A DNA stretch of 64,000 nt from Frigoribacterium sp. ACAM 257 (GCF_007954365.1 NZ_VOLO01000001.1:62001-126000), one strand, 5' to 3'. Shown: positions 33,838 to 42,976, counted from the first letter of the stretch. Translations and numbers: made by a program. The notes: a model not told the origin generated them from the letters alone.

Positions 33838-36240
33838 TCAGACCCTGTCTCCTTCTCCTTTCGAGGTGGTGCCGACGGCGGGAGCCGTCGATGTTCCGGA
33901 CGCGGACGAACCGCGGGCACGCGACCAATCTCGGATGCTCCATCTTCTTCGGAGCGCCTCGCGTGCGAGATTGGCGTCGGGGTTGACGGCTGAGGGGTTG
34001 CCGAGCATCTCGAGCCACGCCAGGTCGGCGTGGCTGTCACCGTAGCCGTACGAGCCCGAGAGATCGATTCCCTCTTCGAGGGCCCACTGCGCGAGCCACG
34101 CGGCGCGGGCCTCGTCGACGAGCGGCGGCTGGGCGAGGTAGCCCGTGAGGACCCCGTCGCGCTCGTGCATCGTGCTCGCGACGACCTCGTCGAAGAGGTG
34201 CGCGATGGGGGTGGCCAGGGTGCCGATCGAGCCCGTCACGAGCACGGTGCGGTGCCCGGCCGCGCGGTGCTCCGCGATGCGCGCGAGCGCCTCGGGCAGT
34301 GTGTGCCGGCGGACCGTCTCGGCGTAGCCGGCCGAGCGGACGACGCCCTTCAGCCGCGAGACGGGCATGCCGGCGTAGCGGCGGAGGAACGCCCGGATGA
34401 ACTCGCCCCGGTCGCGCCCCTCGGCGCGCAGGTAGGCAGGCAGGCCTGTGAGCAGGGAGGCGACCTCGGCGGGCCAGGCCGCCTTGCGGAAGCCGTTCGA
34501 GCGCACCCAGAGGTACTGCTCGACGATGTTCGAGTCGAGCACGGTGCCCTCGAGGTCGAAGACGGCGACGACGTCGGTGCGGTGCGGGAGGGCCCTGGCG
34601 TCGAGCACGGCGCCGGCCGCGGCGGGACGCACCGAGAACGCCCGCGTCATCGCGGTGATCGACGGGAAGTGCACGGTCTGGAAGTAGTCCTCCCAGTCGA
34701 TGTCCGTGACGTCGAAGCCGATGTCGGCGGGCGCCTCCTCGGGGAGGCCGTCGTGCAGGGCCCGGGTGCGACGGTCGTCGAAGATGATCTCGGACTGCAC
34801 GTAGTGCCGGTACAGGTCGGTGAGGCTCTGCAGCGACTCGAGGTCGGCCCGCCTCGTCTGCACGTCGGTCAGGCTCGTGCGGGTGCGGGCCGTCGACGGC
34901 AGGCGGACGAGCACGCGCTCGCGCCAGTCGTTGGTGCGCTGAGCGGTCCGGATCGCGCCCTCGACCTTGCGCACGCCGGGGAAGTTCCAGGTCGGCACGG
35001 GGATGCTCGTGTGCTCGTCGCGCGGCAGCGGGTTCGCCGTGAAGAACGTCTTGAGGTTGTCGAACATCCGCAGGATGGGGAACGGGTTGCTGTTGCCCGA
35101 CGCGACGTGGAAGTACTGCGGCTCGGGGGCCGGGGCCGAGGTGACCGCGTCGACGTCACCGGCAGCAGTGCCGGCACCGGCAGCAGCCGAGGAGGCGTCG
35201 GCCGGGTTCGCCGCGACGGCCAGGATCACGTTCACCACGTAGTCCACCGGCACGATGTCGAGCACGCTGTCGGGCACCCCGGGGAACTCGGGCAGCAGGC
35301 CGCGGGCGTACGACATGATCAGCGGGTCGGCGACCTTGAAGCCGTCGATCCAGCCCGGGTAGGGGTGGCGCAGGGCGCTCTCGACGATCGCGGGGCGGAC
35401 GACGGAGAGCCGGTGGCCCTCGGCCGCCCAGATCTGCTCGGCGGCTCGCTCGGCGAAGGCCTTGGTCAGCGTGTAGACGTCGGTCCAGCCGAGGGTCTCG
35501 GCGCGGGTGCGCCCGTAGTCGACGAGACGGGCGGCCACCCAGGCGACCCGCGCCTCCTCGGCTGCCGCCGCGACCGCCTGCGGTCCGGTCTTGCCGTGGC
35601 CCGCCCGGCCCTCGGCCAGGAACCCGCGGAGCGTCTCCGGCTGGCGCGACGCCGCCTCGACGCGGGCACGGGCGTCGCGGGCTGCCGCGTGCTCGGCGCG
35701 CCAGTCGACGTCGTGGCGGAGCGCCGCCTCGGGGAAGACGCCCTTGCGGATGCCCCCGACGTACGCCGTCGACACGTGCACGACATGGGGGTCGCCGCCC
35801 GCCGCGACGAGAGCCTCGTACAGGCCGACGGCGCCGCCCACGTTCGTGTCGAACGCCTGGTCGATCGGCGGGTCGAACGACACGGTCGACGCGCTGTGGA
35901 TGACGACGTCGAGGTCGCTCGGCAGGGCGGGCAGCGCGCCGAGGGAGCTCTCGACGACCCGCAGCCGCTCGGTCAGCGCGCGCTCGACCTCGTCCGTGCC
36001 GACGCGCTCGCGCCACGACGCGAACACGGGCTTCTTGAGGAGGTGCCGCAGGCGGGCCAGGGCCGACGTGCCGGCCTTCGGGCGGATCAGCAGCGTGATG
36101 GTCGTGTCGGGGTGCGACGACAGCAGCCGCTCGAGGATCGCCTGGCCGACGAAGCCGGTGCCGCCGGTCAGCAGCACGTGCGACGAGCCGAGGCTGGTCA
36201 CGGTCGAGCCCGGGACGGAGGAGGGGGCAGGGGCGGTCAT
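33838..36240 (-). CDS. Fatty acyl-CoA reductase fused to HAD domain
   Basis: The 800-residue protein has an N-terminal male-sterility/NAD-binding-4 type reductase (TGGTGFVG at 25-32, YTLTK with Tyr256 and Lys260), which in this family reduces fatty acyl-CoA to alcohol with NADPH. From about 555 a HAD-IB domain follows: DLEGT with Asp562, VLVTGS at 666-671 and GYGDSHAD at 732-739. The second Asp of the usual DxDGT is Glu564. Its start overlaps the upstream ferritin-like gene (ATGA). In context it should supply the fatty alcohol for ether-lipid synthesis. Confidence 0.85.
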   Translation of the reverse strand: MTAPAPSSVPGSTVTSLGSSHVLLTGGTGFVGQAILERLLSSHPDTTITLLIRPKAGTSALARLRHLLKKPVFASWRERVGTDEVERALTERLRVVESSLGALPALPSDLDVVIHSASTVSFDPPIDQAFDTNVGGAVGLYEALVAAGGDPHVVHVSTAYVGGIRKGVFPEAALRHDVDWRAEHAAARDARARVEAASRQPETLRGFLAEGRAGHGKTGPQAVAAAAEEARVAWVAARLVDYGRTRAETLGWTDVYTLTKAFAERAAEQIWAAEGHRLSVVRPAIVESALRHPYPGWIDGFKVADPLIMSYARGLLPEFPGVPDSVLDIVPVDYVVNVILAVAANPADASSAAAGAGTAAGDVDAVTSAPAPEPQYFHVASGNSNPFPILRMFDNLKTFFTANPLPRDEHTSIPVPTWNFPGVRKVEGAIRTAQRTNDWRERVLVRLPSTARTRTSLTDVQTRRADLESLQSLTDLYRHYVQSEIIFDDRRTRALHDGLPEEAPADIGFDVTDIDWEDYFQTVHFPSITAMTRAFSVRPAAAGAVLDARALPHRTDVVAVFDLEGTVLDSNIVEQYLWVRSNGFRKAAWPAEVASLLTGLPAYLRAEGRDRGEFIRAFLRRYAGMPVSRLKGVVRSAGYAETVRRHTLPEALARIAEHRAAGHRTVLVTGSIGTLATPIAHLFDEVVASTMHERDGVLTGYLAQPPLVDEARAAWLAQWALEEGIDLSGSYGYGDSHADLAWLEMLGNPSAVNPDANLAREALRRRWSIRDWSRARGSSASGTSTAPAVGTTSKGEGDRV

Positions 36241-37058
36241 GCGATGAGCTTTCGTGTCACGGCGGCGCCCACGGAGGCGTCGAGTCCTGGCAGGGCGGCG
36301 ACGCGGTCGCCGACGGCGTCCGCACGCAGGTGGCCGGCGGCGCCGCCCCACACCGCGGCGTCGAAGAAGGTGCGCTCGGCGTCGGAGCGCTCGACGGCGC
36401 CCAGCGGCCAGACGGCGGTCGCCAAGGAGGCGCGGGTCTGCGTCACGGCACGGGCCGAGTCCTCGAGGCGCCAGCGGGCCTCGACGTCGAAGAACTCCTC
36501 GTGTCGCGCCTTGACGGTGCGGAGGCGCTCGACGATCGCCGTCAGCGCGGGGCTGTCGGCCCGCTCGACGAGGACGTCGTACGCGTGCCGCATCACCCAC
36601 TCGTCGACGAGGCCGGTGGTCATGTGCACGGCGACGATGGGCACGCCGCGTCCGATCGCCTCGATCGCGCGGGTGATCGGGCCTCGCCGCTCGACGGCCT
36701 CGGCGGGGCTGTGTCGGCGGGGCCCCTCCTCGACGTCCTTGAGGCGCGGCTCGCCGTTCGCCTCGAGCACGGCGTCGACGGCGTCGGCGATCCAGTACTT
36801 CTCGAACGCCCAGGTCACGAGGAACGCGGTGACCCGAGCGTCTTTGTGGGTGGCGGTGACGAGCAGGTTGCGCAGGTGCTCCATCGTCGCGCTCTCGAGA
36901 CGACCGAGGTGGCGCAGGAGGCGGAGCTCGTCAGGGCCGAGCGGCGCGGCCTCGAATGGGGCCAGGTCGAGCTCGGCGCGGAGCGTGCCCTGGGCGGTCA
37001 GGGTGAACTCGCGGATGTCGAAGGTGCTCGAGTCGTAGGGGTCGCGATCGGTCGTCAT
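36237..37058 (-). CDS. Ferritin-like protein with degenerate diiron site
   Basis: The 273-residue protein aligns along its length with the ferritin-like protein at 32987-33814 (for example HMTTGLVDEWV against HMSWGAANEYS). Both ExxH motifs are altered: the first reads Lys87 and Ile90, the second keeps Glu187 but has Phe190 in place of His. It therefore probably binds no or only one iron and may act as a partner subunit. It is the first gene of its operon with a GGAGGA ribosome site, and is divergent from the ether-lipid reductase gene. Confidence 0.72.
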   Translation of the reverse strand: MTTDRDPYDSSTFDIREFTLTAQGTLRAELDLAPFEAAPLGPDELRLLRHLGRLESATMEHLRNLLVTATHKDARVTAFLVTWAFEKYWIADAVDAVLEANGEPRLKDVEEGPRRHSPAEAVERRGPITRAIEAIGRGVPIVAVHMTTGLVDEWVMRHAYDVLVERADSPALTAIVERLRTVKARHEEFFDVEARWRLEDSARAVTQTRASLATAVWPLGAVERSDAERTFFDAAVWGGAAGHLRADAVGDRVAALPGLDASVGAAVTRKLIA

Positions 37059-37131
37059 GGCTGTGTTCCTCCGGGGGACCTCATCGCGGTGGTGAACGGG
37101 ACACGATGCACGCAGTTTCCCGACAAGACCG

Positions 37132-37137
37132 TATCGT
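37132..37137 (+). promoter_or_regulatory. -10 box of leaderless ether-lipid operon
   Basis: TATCGT ends seven bases before the ATG at 37145 and no ribosome site is visible, which fits a leaderless mRNA. Confidence 0.6.
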
Positions 37138-37144
37138 AAGCGGC

Positions 37145-37966
37145 ATGGCAACAGCGCTCGTCACCGGGGGCACGTCCGGCATCGGAGCCGAATTCGCCCG
37201 CCAACTCGCCGCCCGCGGCTGGGACCTCGTCCTGGTCGCCCGCGACCCCGCCCGACTCGACCTGACCGCCCTCGAGCTGAGGGCCCTCGGACGCGACGTC
37301 GAGGTGCTCTCCGCCGACCTCGGCGACCGTGCCGACGTCGACCGGGTGGCCGCCCGGCTCGCCGAGGTCGACCGCCCCGTCGACCTGCTCGTCAACAACG
37401 CCGGCTTCGGCGTGCACGAGCCGCTGACGAGCACGGACACGGCCGTGCACGACCGCGCGTTCGAGGTGATGGTGCGGAGCGTGCTGGTGCTGTCCGCGTC
37501 CGCGGGGCGCGCCATGCGCCTCCGCGGCTCGGGCCACATCGTGAACGTCGGCAGCGTCGCGGGCTTCATGGCGATGGGCAGCTACTCGTCGATCAAGGCC
37601 TGGGTCAACTCGTTCAGCGAGGGCCTCGCGGTCGAGCTTAAGGGCAGCGGAGTGGGCGTCACGGTGCTGCAGCCGGGGTGGGTGCGCACGGAGTTCCATC
37701 AGCGCGCCGGCATCAGGTCGTCGTCCATACCCAACTCGATGTGGCTCAGCGCCGAACGACTGGTGTCCGCGTGCCTGCGCGACGTCGAGAGAGGCAAGGT
37801 GGTGTCCATGCCCACGCTTCGGTACAAGGTGCTGATCGGCTTGGTCAAGCACGCCCCGGGCAGCGCCGTGCGCGCCGTGTCCGGCGCCATCTCGTCGAGC
37901 CGCCGTGCGCCCGCGGACGCCGTCGCCGGCGGTGCTGCCGGCACGGACGCTCCGGTGGAGCGGTGA
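37145..37966 (+). CDS. Short-chain reductase, candidate acyl/alkyl-DHAP reductase
   Basis: The 273-residue classical SDR has TGGTSGIG at 7-14, NNAG at 84-87, Ser137 and Tyr147-x-x-x-Lys151. It resembles DltE/YqjQ-type and DHRS7-like reductases. The animal pathway uses such a reductase to turn 1-alkyl-dihydroxyacetone phosphate into 1-alkyl-glycerol 3-phosphate, and this gene is first in an operon with the synthase, so that role is likely by context. Its stop overlaps the acyltransferase start (GTGA). Confidence 0.82.
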   Translation: MATALVTGGTSGIGAEFARQLAARGWDLVLVARDPARLDLTALELRALGRDVEVLSADLGDRADVDRVAARLAEVDRPVDLLVNNAGFGVHEPLTSTDTAVHDRAFEVMVRSVLVLSASAGRAMRLRGSGHIVNVGSVAGFMAMGSYSSIKAWVNSFSEGLAVELKGSGVGVTVLQPGWVRTEFHQRAGIRSSSIPNSMWLSAERLVSACLRDVERGKVVSMPTLRYKVLIGLVKHAPGSAVRAVSGAISSSRRAPADAVAGGAAGTDAPVER

Positions 37967-38979
37967 CGGTGGCCCGCGACGAGCGACCCGACGAGACCGC
38001 GCAGCCTGCCGGGTCGGAGTCCTCCTCCTCGGCCTCGTCGTCCTCGTCCGCCTCGTCGTCCTCCGACGCTCGTGCCGCTCGTCCTCGCCGCGACGCCGTC
38101 GCGCGTGCCGCCGTCGACGTCACGGACCGCTTCAGCTCACGCGGCCACGCCATGGCCCGCTACGTCGCCCAGCGCGTCGTGCTCAAGCCCACCATCTGGT
38201 CGATCACGAGCGTCACCGTCATCGACCGCGACCGGCTCAAGGGCGTCGAGGGGGGCTTCATCGTGGTCGCGAACCACTCCAGCCACCTCGACGCGCCCCT
38301 CATCCTCGGAGCGCTGCCCCGCCGCCTGGCCCGCTACCTCGCGACGGGCGCCGCCGCGGACTACTTCTTCGACGTGCCGTGGCGCCGCAAGCTGACCGAG
38401 CTGTTCTTCAACGCCTTCCCCGTGCAGCGCGGGTCGTCGACCGCGACGCCCGCGGGCACGCCGGGCTCGTCGACGCCCCAGGCTCCGGGCGCGGTCGCCG
38501 CGGCGGCAGCAGCGGCCGCGCACCCGTCGACGGGCGCGACGGCCGTCCCGTCCGCGGCGCGGCGCAAGGCCGCCGCCAAGGCCGCCGCCCGCCGCCGCGC
38601 CGGCCAGCCGACCGTCAGCGCCCGTTCGCTGCTCGAGCGCGGCTACCCGGTACTGGTGTTCCCGGAGGGCACCCGGTCCAAGGACGGCACCGTCGCCTCC
38701 TTCAAGCCCGGTGCCGCGGCGCTCGCCGCCGCCTGCGACGTGCCGATCATCCCGCTCGCGCTGATCGGCGCGCACATCGCGCACCCGCGCGGCTCGAGCT
38801 GGCCGCGCCCCGGTCGGCTGCCCGTCGGAGTCGCGTTCGGCGACCCGATGCGCCCCGAGCCCGGCGAGACGCCCCTCGACTTCTCCGCTCGGCTCCGCGC
38901 CGAGATCCTGCGTCTCAAGGACGCGAACACCGCCCGCATCCTGGGCCCAGAACACCCCTCTGAAGGAGCACGACCGTGA
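37963..38979 (+). CDS. PlsC-type glycerolipid acyltransferase
   Basis: The 338-residue protein has the HX4D catalytic motif (NHSSHLD, His105 and Asp110) and a later FPEGTRSKDG motif of 1-acylglycerol-3-phosphate acyltransferases. A Ser-rich head (about 18-34) and an Ala/Lys/Arg-rich insertion (about 150-215) are unusual. In this operon it could acylate DHAP before, or alkyl-glycerol phosphate after, the ether-forming step. It overlaps both neighbours through GTGA junctions. Confidence 0.87.
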   Translation: MTVARDERPDETAQPAGSESSSSASSSSSASSSSDARAARPRRDAVARAAVDVTDRFSSRGHAMARYVAQRVVLKPTIWSITSVTVIDRDRLKGVEGGFIVVANHSSHLDAPLILGALPRRLARYLATGAAADYFFDVPWRRKLTELFFNAFPVQRGSSTATPAGTPGSSTPQAPGAVAAAAAAAAHPSTGATAVPSAARRKAAAKAAARRRAGQPTVSARSLLERGYPVLVFPEGTRSKDGTVASFKPGAAALAAACDVPIIPLALIGAHIAHPRGSSWPRPGRLPVGVAFGDPMRPEPGETPLDFSARLRAEILRLKDANTARILGPEHPSEGARP

Positions 38980-40682
38980 CCGACGTCCAGAACAAGCCCC
39001 AGACCACGGCCGCCGACCACGGCGTCGCGCACATGAAGTGGTGGGGCTGGGGCGTCGAGGGCGTCGCGTTCCACCACGAGGACAAGCCCGGGTTCGCCCC
39101 GTTCGTGAAGAAGATCGTGGGCGTCGAGCTGACCCAGGGCCAGCACGACACGGGCCTCGACTTCGCTCAGCTGACCGTCCCGGCCTCGCGCGCCTCGGCC
39201 GAGGTGCTCGACTCGCTCGTGCAGATCGTCGGCTCCGAGCACGTCGACCAGGGCGACCACGACCGCGTCGTGCACACCTACGGCAAGAGCATCCGCGACC
39301 TGATCCGCATCCGCGCGGGCATCCTCGAGCGCGTGCCGGACCTCGTCGTCTACCCCGCCGACGAGGCGGAGGTGCAGCAGATCGTCGACCTCGCCGTCGC
39401 GAGCGACGTCGTGCTGATCCCCTTCGGCGGCGGCAGCAACATCGTGGGCAGCCTCGAGCCGATGCCGGCCGAGGAGCGCACCGTCGTCTCGCTCGACATG
39501 GGCCGCCTGTCGAAGGTGCTCGACATCGACGAGGACGGCGGGCTCGCCCGCATCCAGGCCGGCGGCCAGGGCCCCGACCTCGAAGAACAGCTCAACGCCC
39601 GCGGCTGGACCCTCGGCCACTTCCCCGACAGCTTCACGCACTCGACGATGGGGGGCTGGGTCGCGACCCGCTCCTCCGGCATGCAGAGCGACAAGTACGG
39701 CGACATCGCCGACATCACCAAGGGGCTGCGCGTCGTGCGCCCCGGGGGAGTCCTGGCGATCCGCGCGGTGCCCAGCGCCTCCACCGGGCCGTCGCTCCGC
39801 GAGATGATCATCGGCTCGGAGGGGCGCCTCGGCGTCATCACGGAGGTCACCGCCCAGGTGCACCGCCTGCCCGAGAAGCGCGAGATCCTCGCCTACCTGT
39901 TCCCGTCGTGGCACGACGGCCTCGCCGCCATGCAGGCGATCGCCGAGAGCGACGCGCGCCCGTCGGTGACCCGCGTCTCGGACGCGCACGAGACGGCGTT
40001 CTCGTTCGCGACCTCGAAGGCGAGCACGGGCATCGCGAAGGTCGTGAACGACGCGCTGCCGAAGGTGCTCAAGGCGAAGGGCTGGGACGTCGATGCGATG
40101 TGCCTGTCGTTCATCGGCTACGAGGGCAGCCCCGAGCACGTCGCCCACACCCAGAAGGCGGTCGCCAAGATCGTCAAGGCGAACAAGGGCATGGGCGTCG
40201 GCAAGGGCCCGGGCAAGCTCTACGACCAGAAGAAGTTCGACACGCCCTACCTGCGCGACTTCTTCATGGACCACGGAGGCGCCGCCGACGTCTCCGAGAC
40301 CGCGGCGCCCTGGTCGAAGCTGCGCGCCGTCTCGTCGCGCGTCTACGCCGCCGCCAACCAGGCGTTCGACCAGATCGGCGTGCAGGGCTGGATCATGGGC
40401 CACCTGTCGCACTCGTACCACTCGGGCGCGTGCCTCTACTTCACCTTCGCGTTCGAGCACGGCGAGCAGGCCGAGGCGGAGTACGACGTCGTGAAGCACG
40501 CCATCCAGCAGGCGTTCATCGACACCGGTGCGACCGTGTCGCACCACCACGGCGTCGGCCTCGAGCACCAGCCGTGGCTCGCGCAGGACGTCTCGCCCGA
40601 GGGCGTCGCCGTCATGCAGGGGCTGTTCGACTCGGCCGACCCCGGGCGCGTGTTCAACCCGGGCAAGGTCACCGGCGCGTAG
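38976..40682 (+). CDS. Alkylglycerone-phosphate synthase homologue
   Basis: The 568-residue FAD enzyme matches AGPS, which swaps the acyl chain of acyl-DHAP for a fatty alcohol and so makes the ether bond. Signatures visible are KWWGWG near residue 21, the FAD site PFGGGSNIVGS at 149-159, STMGGWVATRSSGMQSDKYG at 223-242, GSEGRLGVITEV and the late SHHHGVG. These distinguish it from generic lactate or glycolate oxidases. It is the last gene of the leaderless operon. Its presence with an acyl reductase, SDR and PlsC implies an ether-lipid pathway. Confidence 0.88.
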   Translation: MTDVQNKPQTTAADHGVAHMKWWGWGVEGVAFHHEDKPGFAPFVKKIVGVELTQGQHDTGLDFAQLTVPASRASAEVLDSLVQIVGSEHVDQGDHDRVVHTYGKSIRDLIRIRAGILERVPDLVVYPADEAEVQQIVDLAVASDVVLIPFGGGSNIVGSLEPMPAEERTVVSLDMGRLSKVLDIDEDGGLARIQAGGQGPDLEEQLNARGWTLGHFPDSFTHSTMGGWVATRSSGMQSDKYGDIADITKGLRVVRPGGVLAIRAVPSASTGPSLREMIIGSEGRLGVITEVTAQVHRLPEKREILAYLFPSWHDGLAAMQAIAESDARPSVTRVSDAHETAFSFATSKASTGIAKVVNDALPKVLKAKGWDVDAMCLSFIGYEGSPEHVAHTQKAVAKIVKANKGMGVGKGPGKLYDQKKFDTPYLRDFFMDHGGAADVSETAAPWSKLRAVSSRVYAAANQAFDQIGVQGWIMGHLSHSYHSGACLYFTFAFEHGEQAEAEYDVVKHAIQQAFIDTGATVSHHHGVGLEHQPWLAQDVSPEGVAVMQGLFDSADPGRVFNPGKVTGA

Positions 40683-40698
40683 CCGGCCGGCTCCTGGC

Positions 40699-40784
40699 GT
40701 CGACGATTCAGGTACCGGCGTCGCCGGGTGCCTGCGGTCCTCGGCGAGCCGGCCCGCACCTCCTTCGTCGCCTGAATCGTCGAC
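40699..40784. repeat. 86-bp inverted-arm element, no. 3
   Basis: Arms GTCGACGATTCAGG (40699-40712) and CCTGAATCGTCGAC (40771-40784) match at all 14 positions. It starts 17 bases after the AGPS gene. Confidence 0.9.
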
Positions 40785-40870
40785 GGCGTCATCTGCGGCG
40801 GCGGCGCAGGCCCGCTGCCTACACTGAGATCTGTTCGTACGTACCGACCCACCTCACGGAAGAGACGCGC

Positions 40871-41809
40871 ATGCCCGGCATCCACGACGACATCACCTCC
40901 GCCTTCGGCGACACGCCCCTCGTGCGCCTCAACCGGCTGGCGGTGCCGGGCGGCGCCGAGGTCGTCGTGAAGCTCGAGTTCTACAACCCCGGTGCGAGCG
41001 TCAAGGACCGTCTCGGTGTCGCCATCGTGGACGCGGCCGAGGCGTCGGGCCAGCTGCAGCCCGGCGGCACGATCGTCGAGGGGTCGAGCGGCAACACCGG
41101 TATCGCGCTCGCGCTCGTGGGGGCCGCCCGCGGCTACCGCGTCGTGATCACCATGCCCGAGACGATGAGCGTCGAGCGCCGCACCCTGATCAAGGCGTAC
41201 GGCGCCGAGGTCGTCCTCACGCCGGGCGGCGAGGGCATGCGCGGCGCGGTCGAGCGGGCGAAGCAGATCGTCGACGAGACCGAGGGCGCGATCTGGGCCC
41301 AGCAGTTCGAGACGCTGGCGAACGCCGAGATCCACCGCCGCACGACGGCGCGCGAGATCATCCGCGACACCGACGGCGCGATCGACTTCTTCGTCGCGGG
41401 CGTGGGCACCGGCGGGACGATCACGGGCGTGGGCCAGGTGCTGCACGAGGAGGTCCCCGGGGTGAAGGTCGTCGCCGTCGAGCCCGCCGACTCGCCGCTG
41501 CTCAGCGAGGGCAAGGCCGGGCCGCACAAGATCCAGGGCATCGGCGCCAACTTCGTGCCCGAGGTGCTCGACCGGTCGCAGATCGACGAGGTGTTCCCCG
41601 TGCAGCTCGACGACGCGCTGCGCGTGGCTCGCGACCTCGGCACGAAGGAGGGCATCCTCTCCGGCATCTCGTCCGGGGCCATCGTGCACGCGGCGCTCGA
41701 GATCGCGGCACGACCCGAGAACGCCGGCAAGCGCATCGTCGCGATCGTCTGCGACACGGGGGAGCGCTACCTCTCGACGGTGCTGTTCCAGGACCTCGCG
41801 GACGCCTAG
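40871..41809 (+). CDS. cysK: Cysteine synthase A
   Basis: The 312-residue PLP enzyme makes cysteine from O-acetylserine and sulfide. The PLP lysine is Lys45 in SVKDR, and EGSSGNTGIALA and GTGGTITG bind cofactor phosphate and substrate. A TACACT box about 45 bases before the ATG and a GGAAGAGA site are present. Serine acetyltransferase follows after one base, so the two steps of cysteine synthesis form one unit. Confidence 0.96.
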   Translation: MPGIHDDITSAFGDTPLVRLNRLAVPGGAEVVVKLEFYNPGASVKDRLGVAIVDAAEASGQLQPGGTIVEGSSGNTGIALALVGAARGYRVVITMPETMSVERRTLIKAYGAEVVLTPGGEGMRGAVERAKQIVDETEGAIWAQQFETLANAEIHRRTTAREIIRDTDGAIDFFVAGVGTGGTITGVGQVLHEEVPGVKVVAVEPADSPLLSEGKAGPHKIQGIGANFVPEVLDRSQIDEVFPVQLDDALRVARDLGTKEGILSGISSGAIVHAALEIAARPENAGKRIVAIVCDTGERYLSTVLFQDLADA

Positions 41810-41810
41810 C

Positions 41811-42362
41811 GTGCGGCTGGTCGCTCGGCTGCGCGAGGACCTCGCGACCGTCCGGCGACGTGACCCCGCTGCCCGCGGGCGGCTCGAGACGGCACTCGTC
41901 TACTCGGGGCTGCACGCGGTCTGGGCGCACCGCCTGACCAGTCGGCTGTGGCGTGCGGAAGGGGTGCCGCGCCTCCTCGGCTCGCGGTTCGTCGCGCGGG
42001 TCCTGTCGCAGGTCGCCCGGACGGCGACCGGTGTGGAGATCCACCCTGGGGCGCTGCTCGGGCGGCGACTGTTCATCGACCACGGGATGGGGACGGTCGT
42101 CGGCGAGACGGCGGTCGTCGGGGACGACTGCACCCTGTTCCACGGCGTGACCCTCGGGGGCAAGGGGGGCCGCGGGGTCGCCGGGCGGCGGCACCCGACG
42201 CTCGAGCGCGGCGTCACGGTCGGCGCGGGCGCTGCCGTGCTCGGCGGGGTCGTGGTCGGCGCGGACAGCGTCGTCGGCGCGGGGGCGGTCGTCACTCACG
42301 ACGTGCCGCCCGGGTCGGTCGCGGTGGGCGTGCCCGCGGTCGCCCGGCCGCGGCGCCGCTGA
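41811..42362 (+). CDS. cysE: Serine O-acetyltransferase
   Basis: The 183-residue protein is the short form of the enzyme that acetylates serine for cysteine synthesis. It has a left-handed hexapeptide-repeat domain (IHPGALLGRRLFIDHG, GETAVVGDDCTLFHGVTLGG) with His at the active site. The helical N-terminal domain is reduced, as usual in Gram-positive and actinobacterial forms. The GTG follows the cysK stop directly, so translation is probably coupled. The C-terminus lacks the isoleucine that binds CysK in the classic complex. Confidence 0.94.
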   Translation: MRLVARLREDLATVRRRDPAARGRLETALVYSGLHAVWAHRLTSRLWRAEGVPRLLGSRFVARVLSQVARTATGVEIHPGALLGRRLFIDHGMGTVVGETAVVGDDCTLFHGVTLGGKGGRGVAGRRHPTLERGVTVGAGAAVLGGVVVGADSVVGAGAVVTHDVPPGSVAVGVPAVARPRRR

Positions 42363-42395
42363 CGCGCCTCGGTCGTCACGTCGTCGCGTCGTCGC

Positions 42396-42481
42396 GTCGA
42401 CGAATCAGGTGCCGGCGGCGGCTGCTGCGCGGAGTGCGGCGCCGGGCTGTCGGGCACGACGCCGTCGCCTGAGTCCTCGAC
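42396..42481. repeat. 86-bp inverted-arm element, no. 4
   Basis: Arms GTCGACGAATCAGG (42396-42409) and CCTGAGTCCTCGAC (42468-42481), 11 of 14 matching. It lies between convergent cysE and YjbR-like genes. Confidence 0.85.
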
Positions 42482-42525
42482 CGCGCTGCCGCGCGAGCGG
42501 TCGAGCGGGCGAGCGGTCGGCCGGG

Positions 42526-42879
42526 CTAGGCGAGCGGGCGCCGCGACTTCGGCATGCCCGCGACCACGCGGTCGTACGAGTTGCCCACGAGGTCCTCGAC
42601 CATGGTCGCGGGCAGGTCGCCCGACAGGTCGAGCGTGATCCAGTGCCGCTTGTTCAGGTGCCAGCCCGGCGTGATCTCCGGGTGCTCGGCCCGCAGCTGC
42701 TCGGCGTGCTCCGGCACCGCCTTGAGCGACACGCTCGGCGTCTCGGCCTCGACCGGCACGAGCGCGAAGATCTTGCCGCGCACCTTGTAGACCGCGATCT
42801 CGAGCCCGAACGGGAACGTCAGCTCGGCGGAGGGCTGCTCGGCGCAGATCGCCTGCACCTGCTCGGTCGTCGTCGGCAT
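42526..42879 (-). CDS. MmcQ/YjbR-family protein
   Basis: The 117-residue protein has the compact YjbR fold seen in the pattern ELTFPFGLEIAVYKVRGKIF and HLNKRHWITLDLSGD. The family has a CyaY-like double-wing shape and is often called DNA-binding, though functions are unsettled. No neighbour gives a hint; it sits alone between two plus-strand operons. Confidence 0.88.
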   Translation of the reverse strand: MPTTTEQVQAICAEQPSAELTFPFGLEIAVYKVRGKIFALVPVEAETPSVSLKAVPEHAEQLRAEHPEITPGWHLNKRHWITLDLSGDLPATMVEDLVGNSYDRVVAGMPKSRRPLA

Positions 42880-42976
42880 GGCACCGGGATGCCAGGCGCC
42901 TCCGACACGCGACGAGGAGGCGTCGGTCCGGTCGCGCGGGACGCGAGCGGACCGGTCGTCGTCCCGGGCGACGGCC

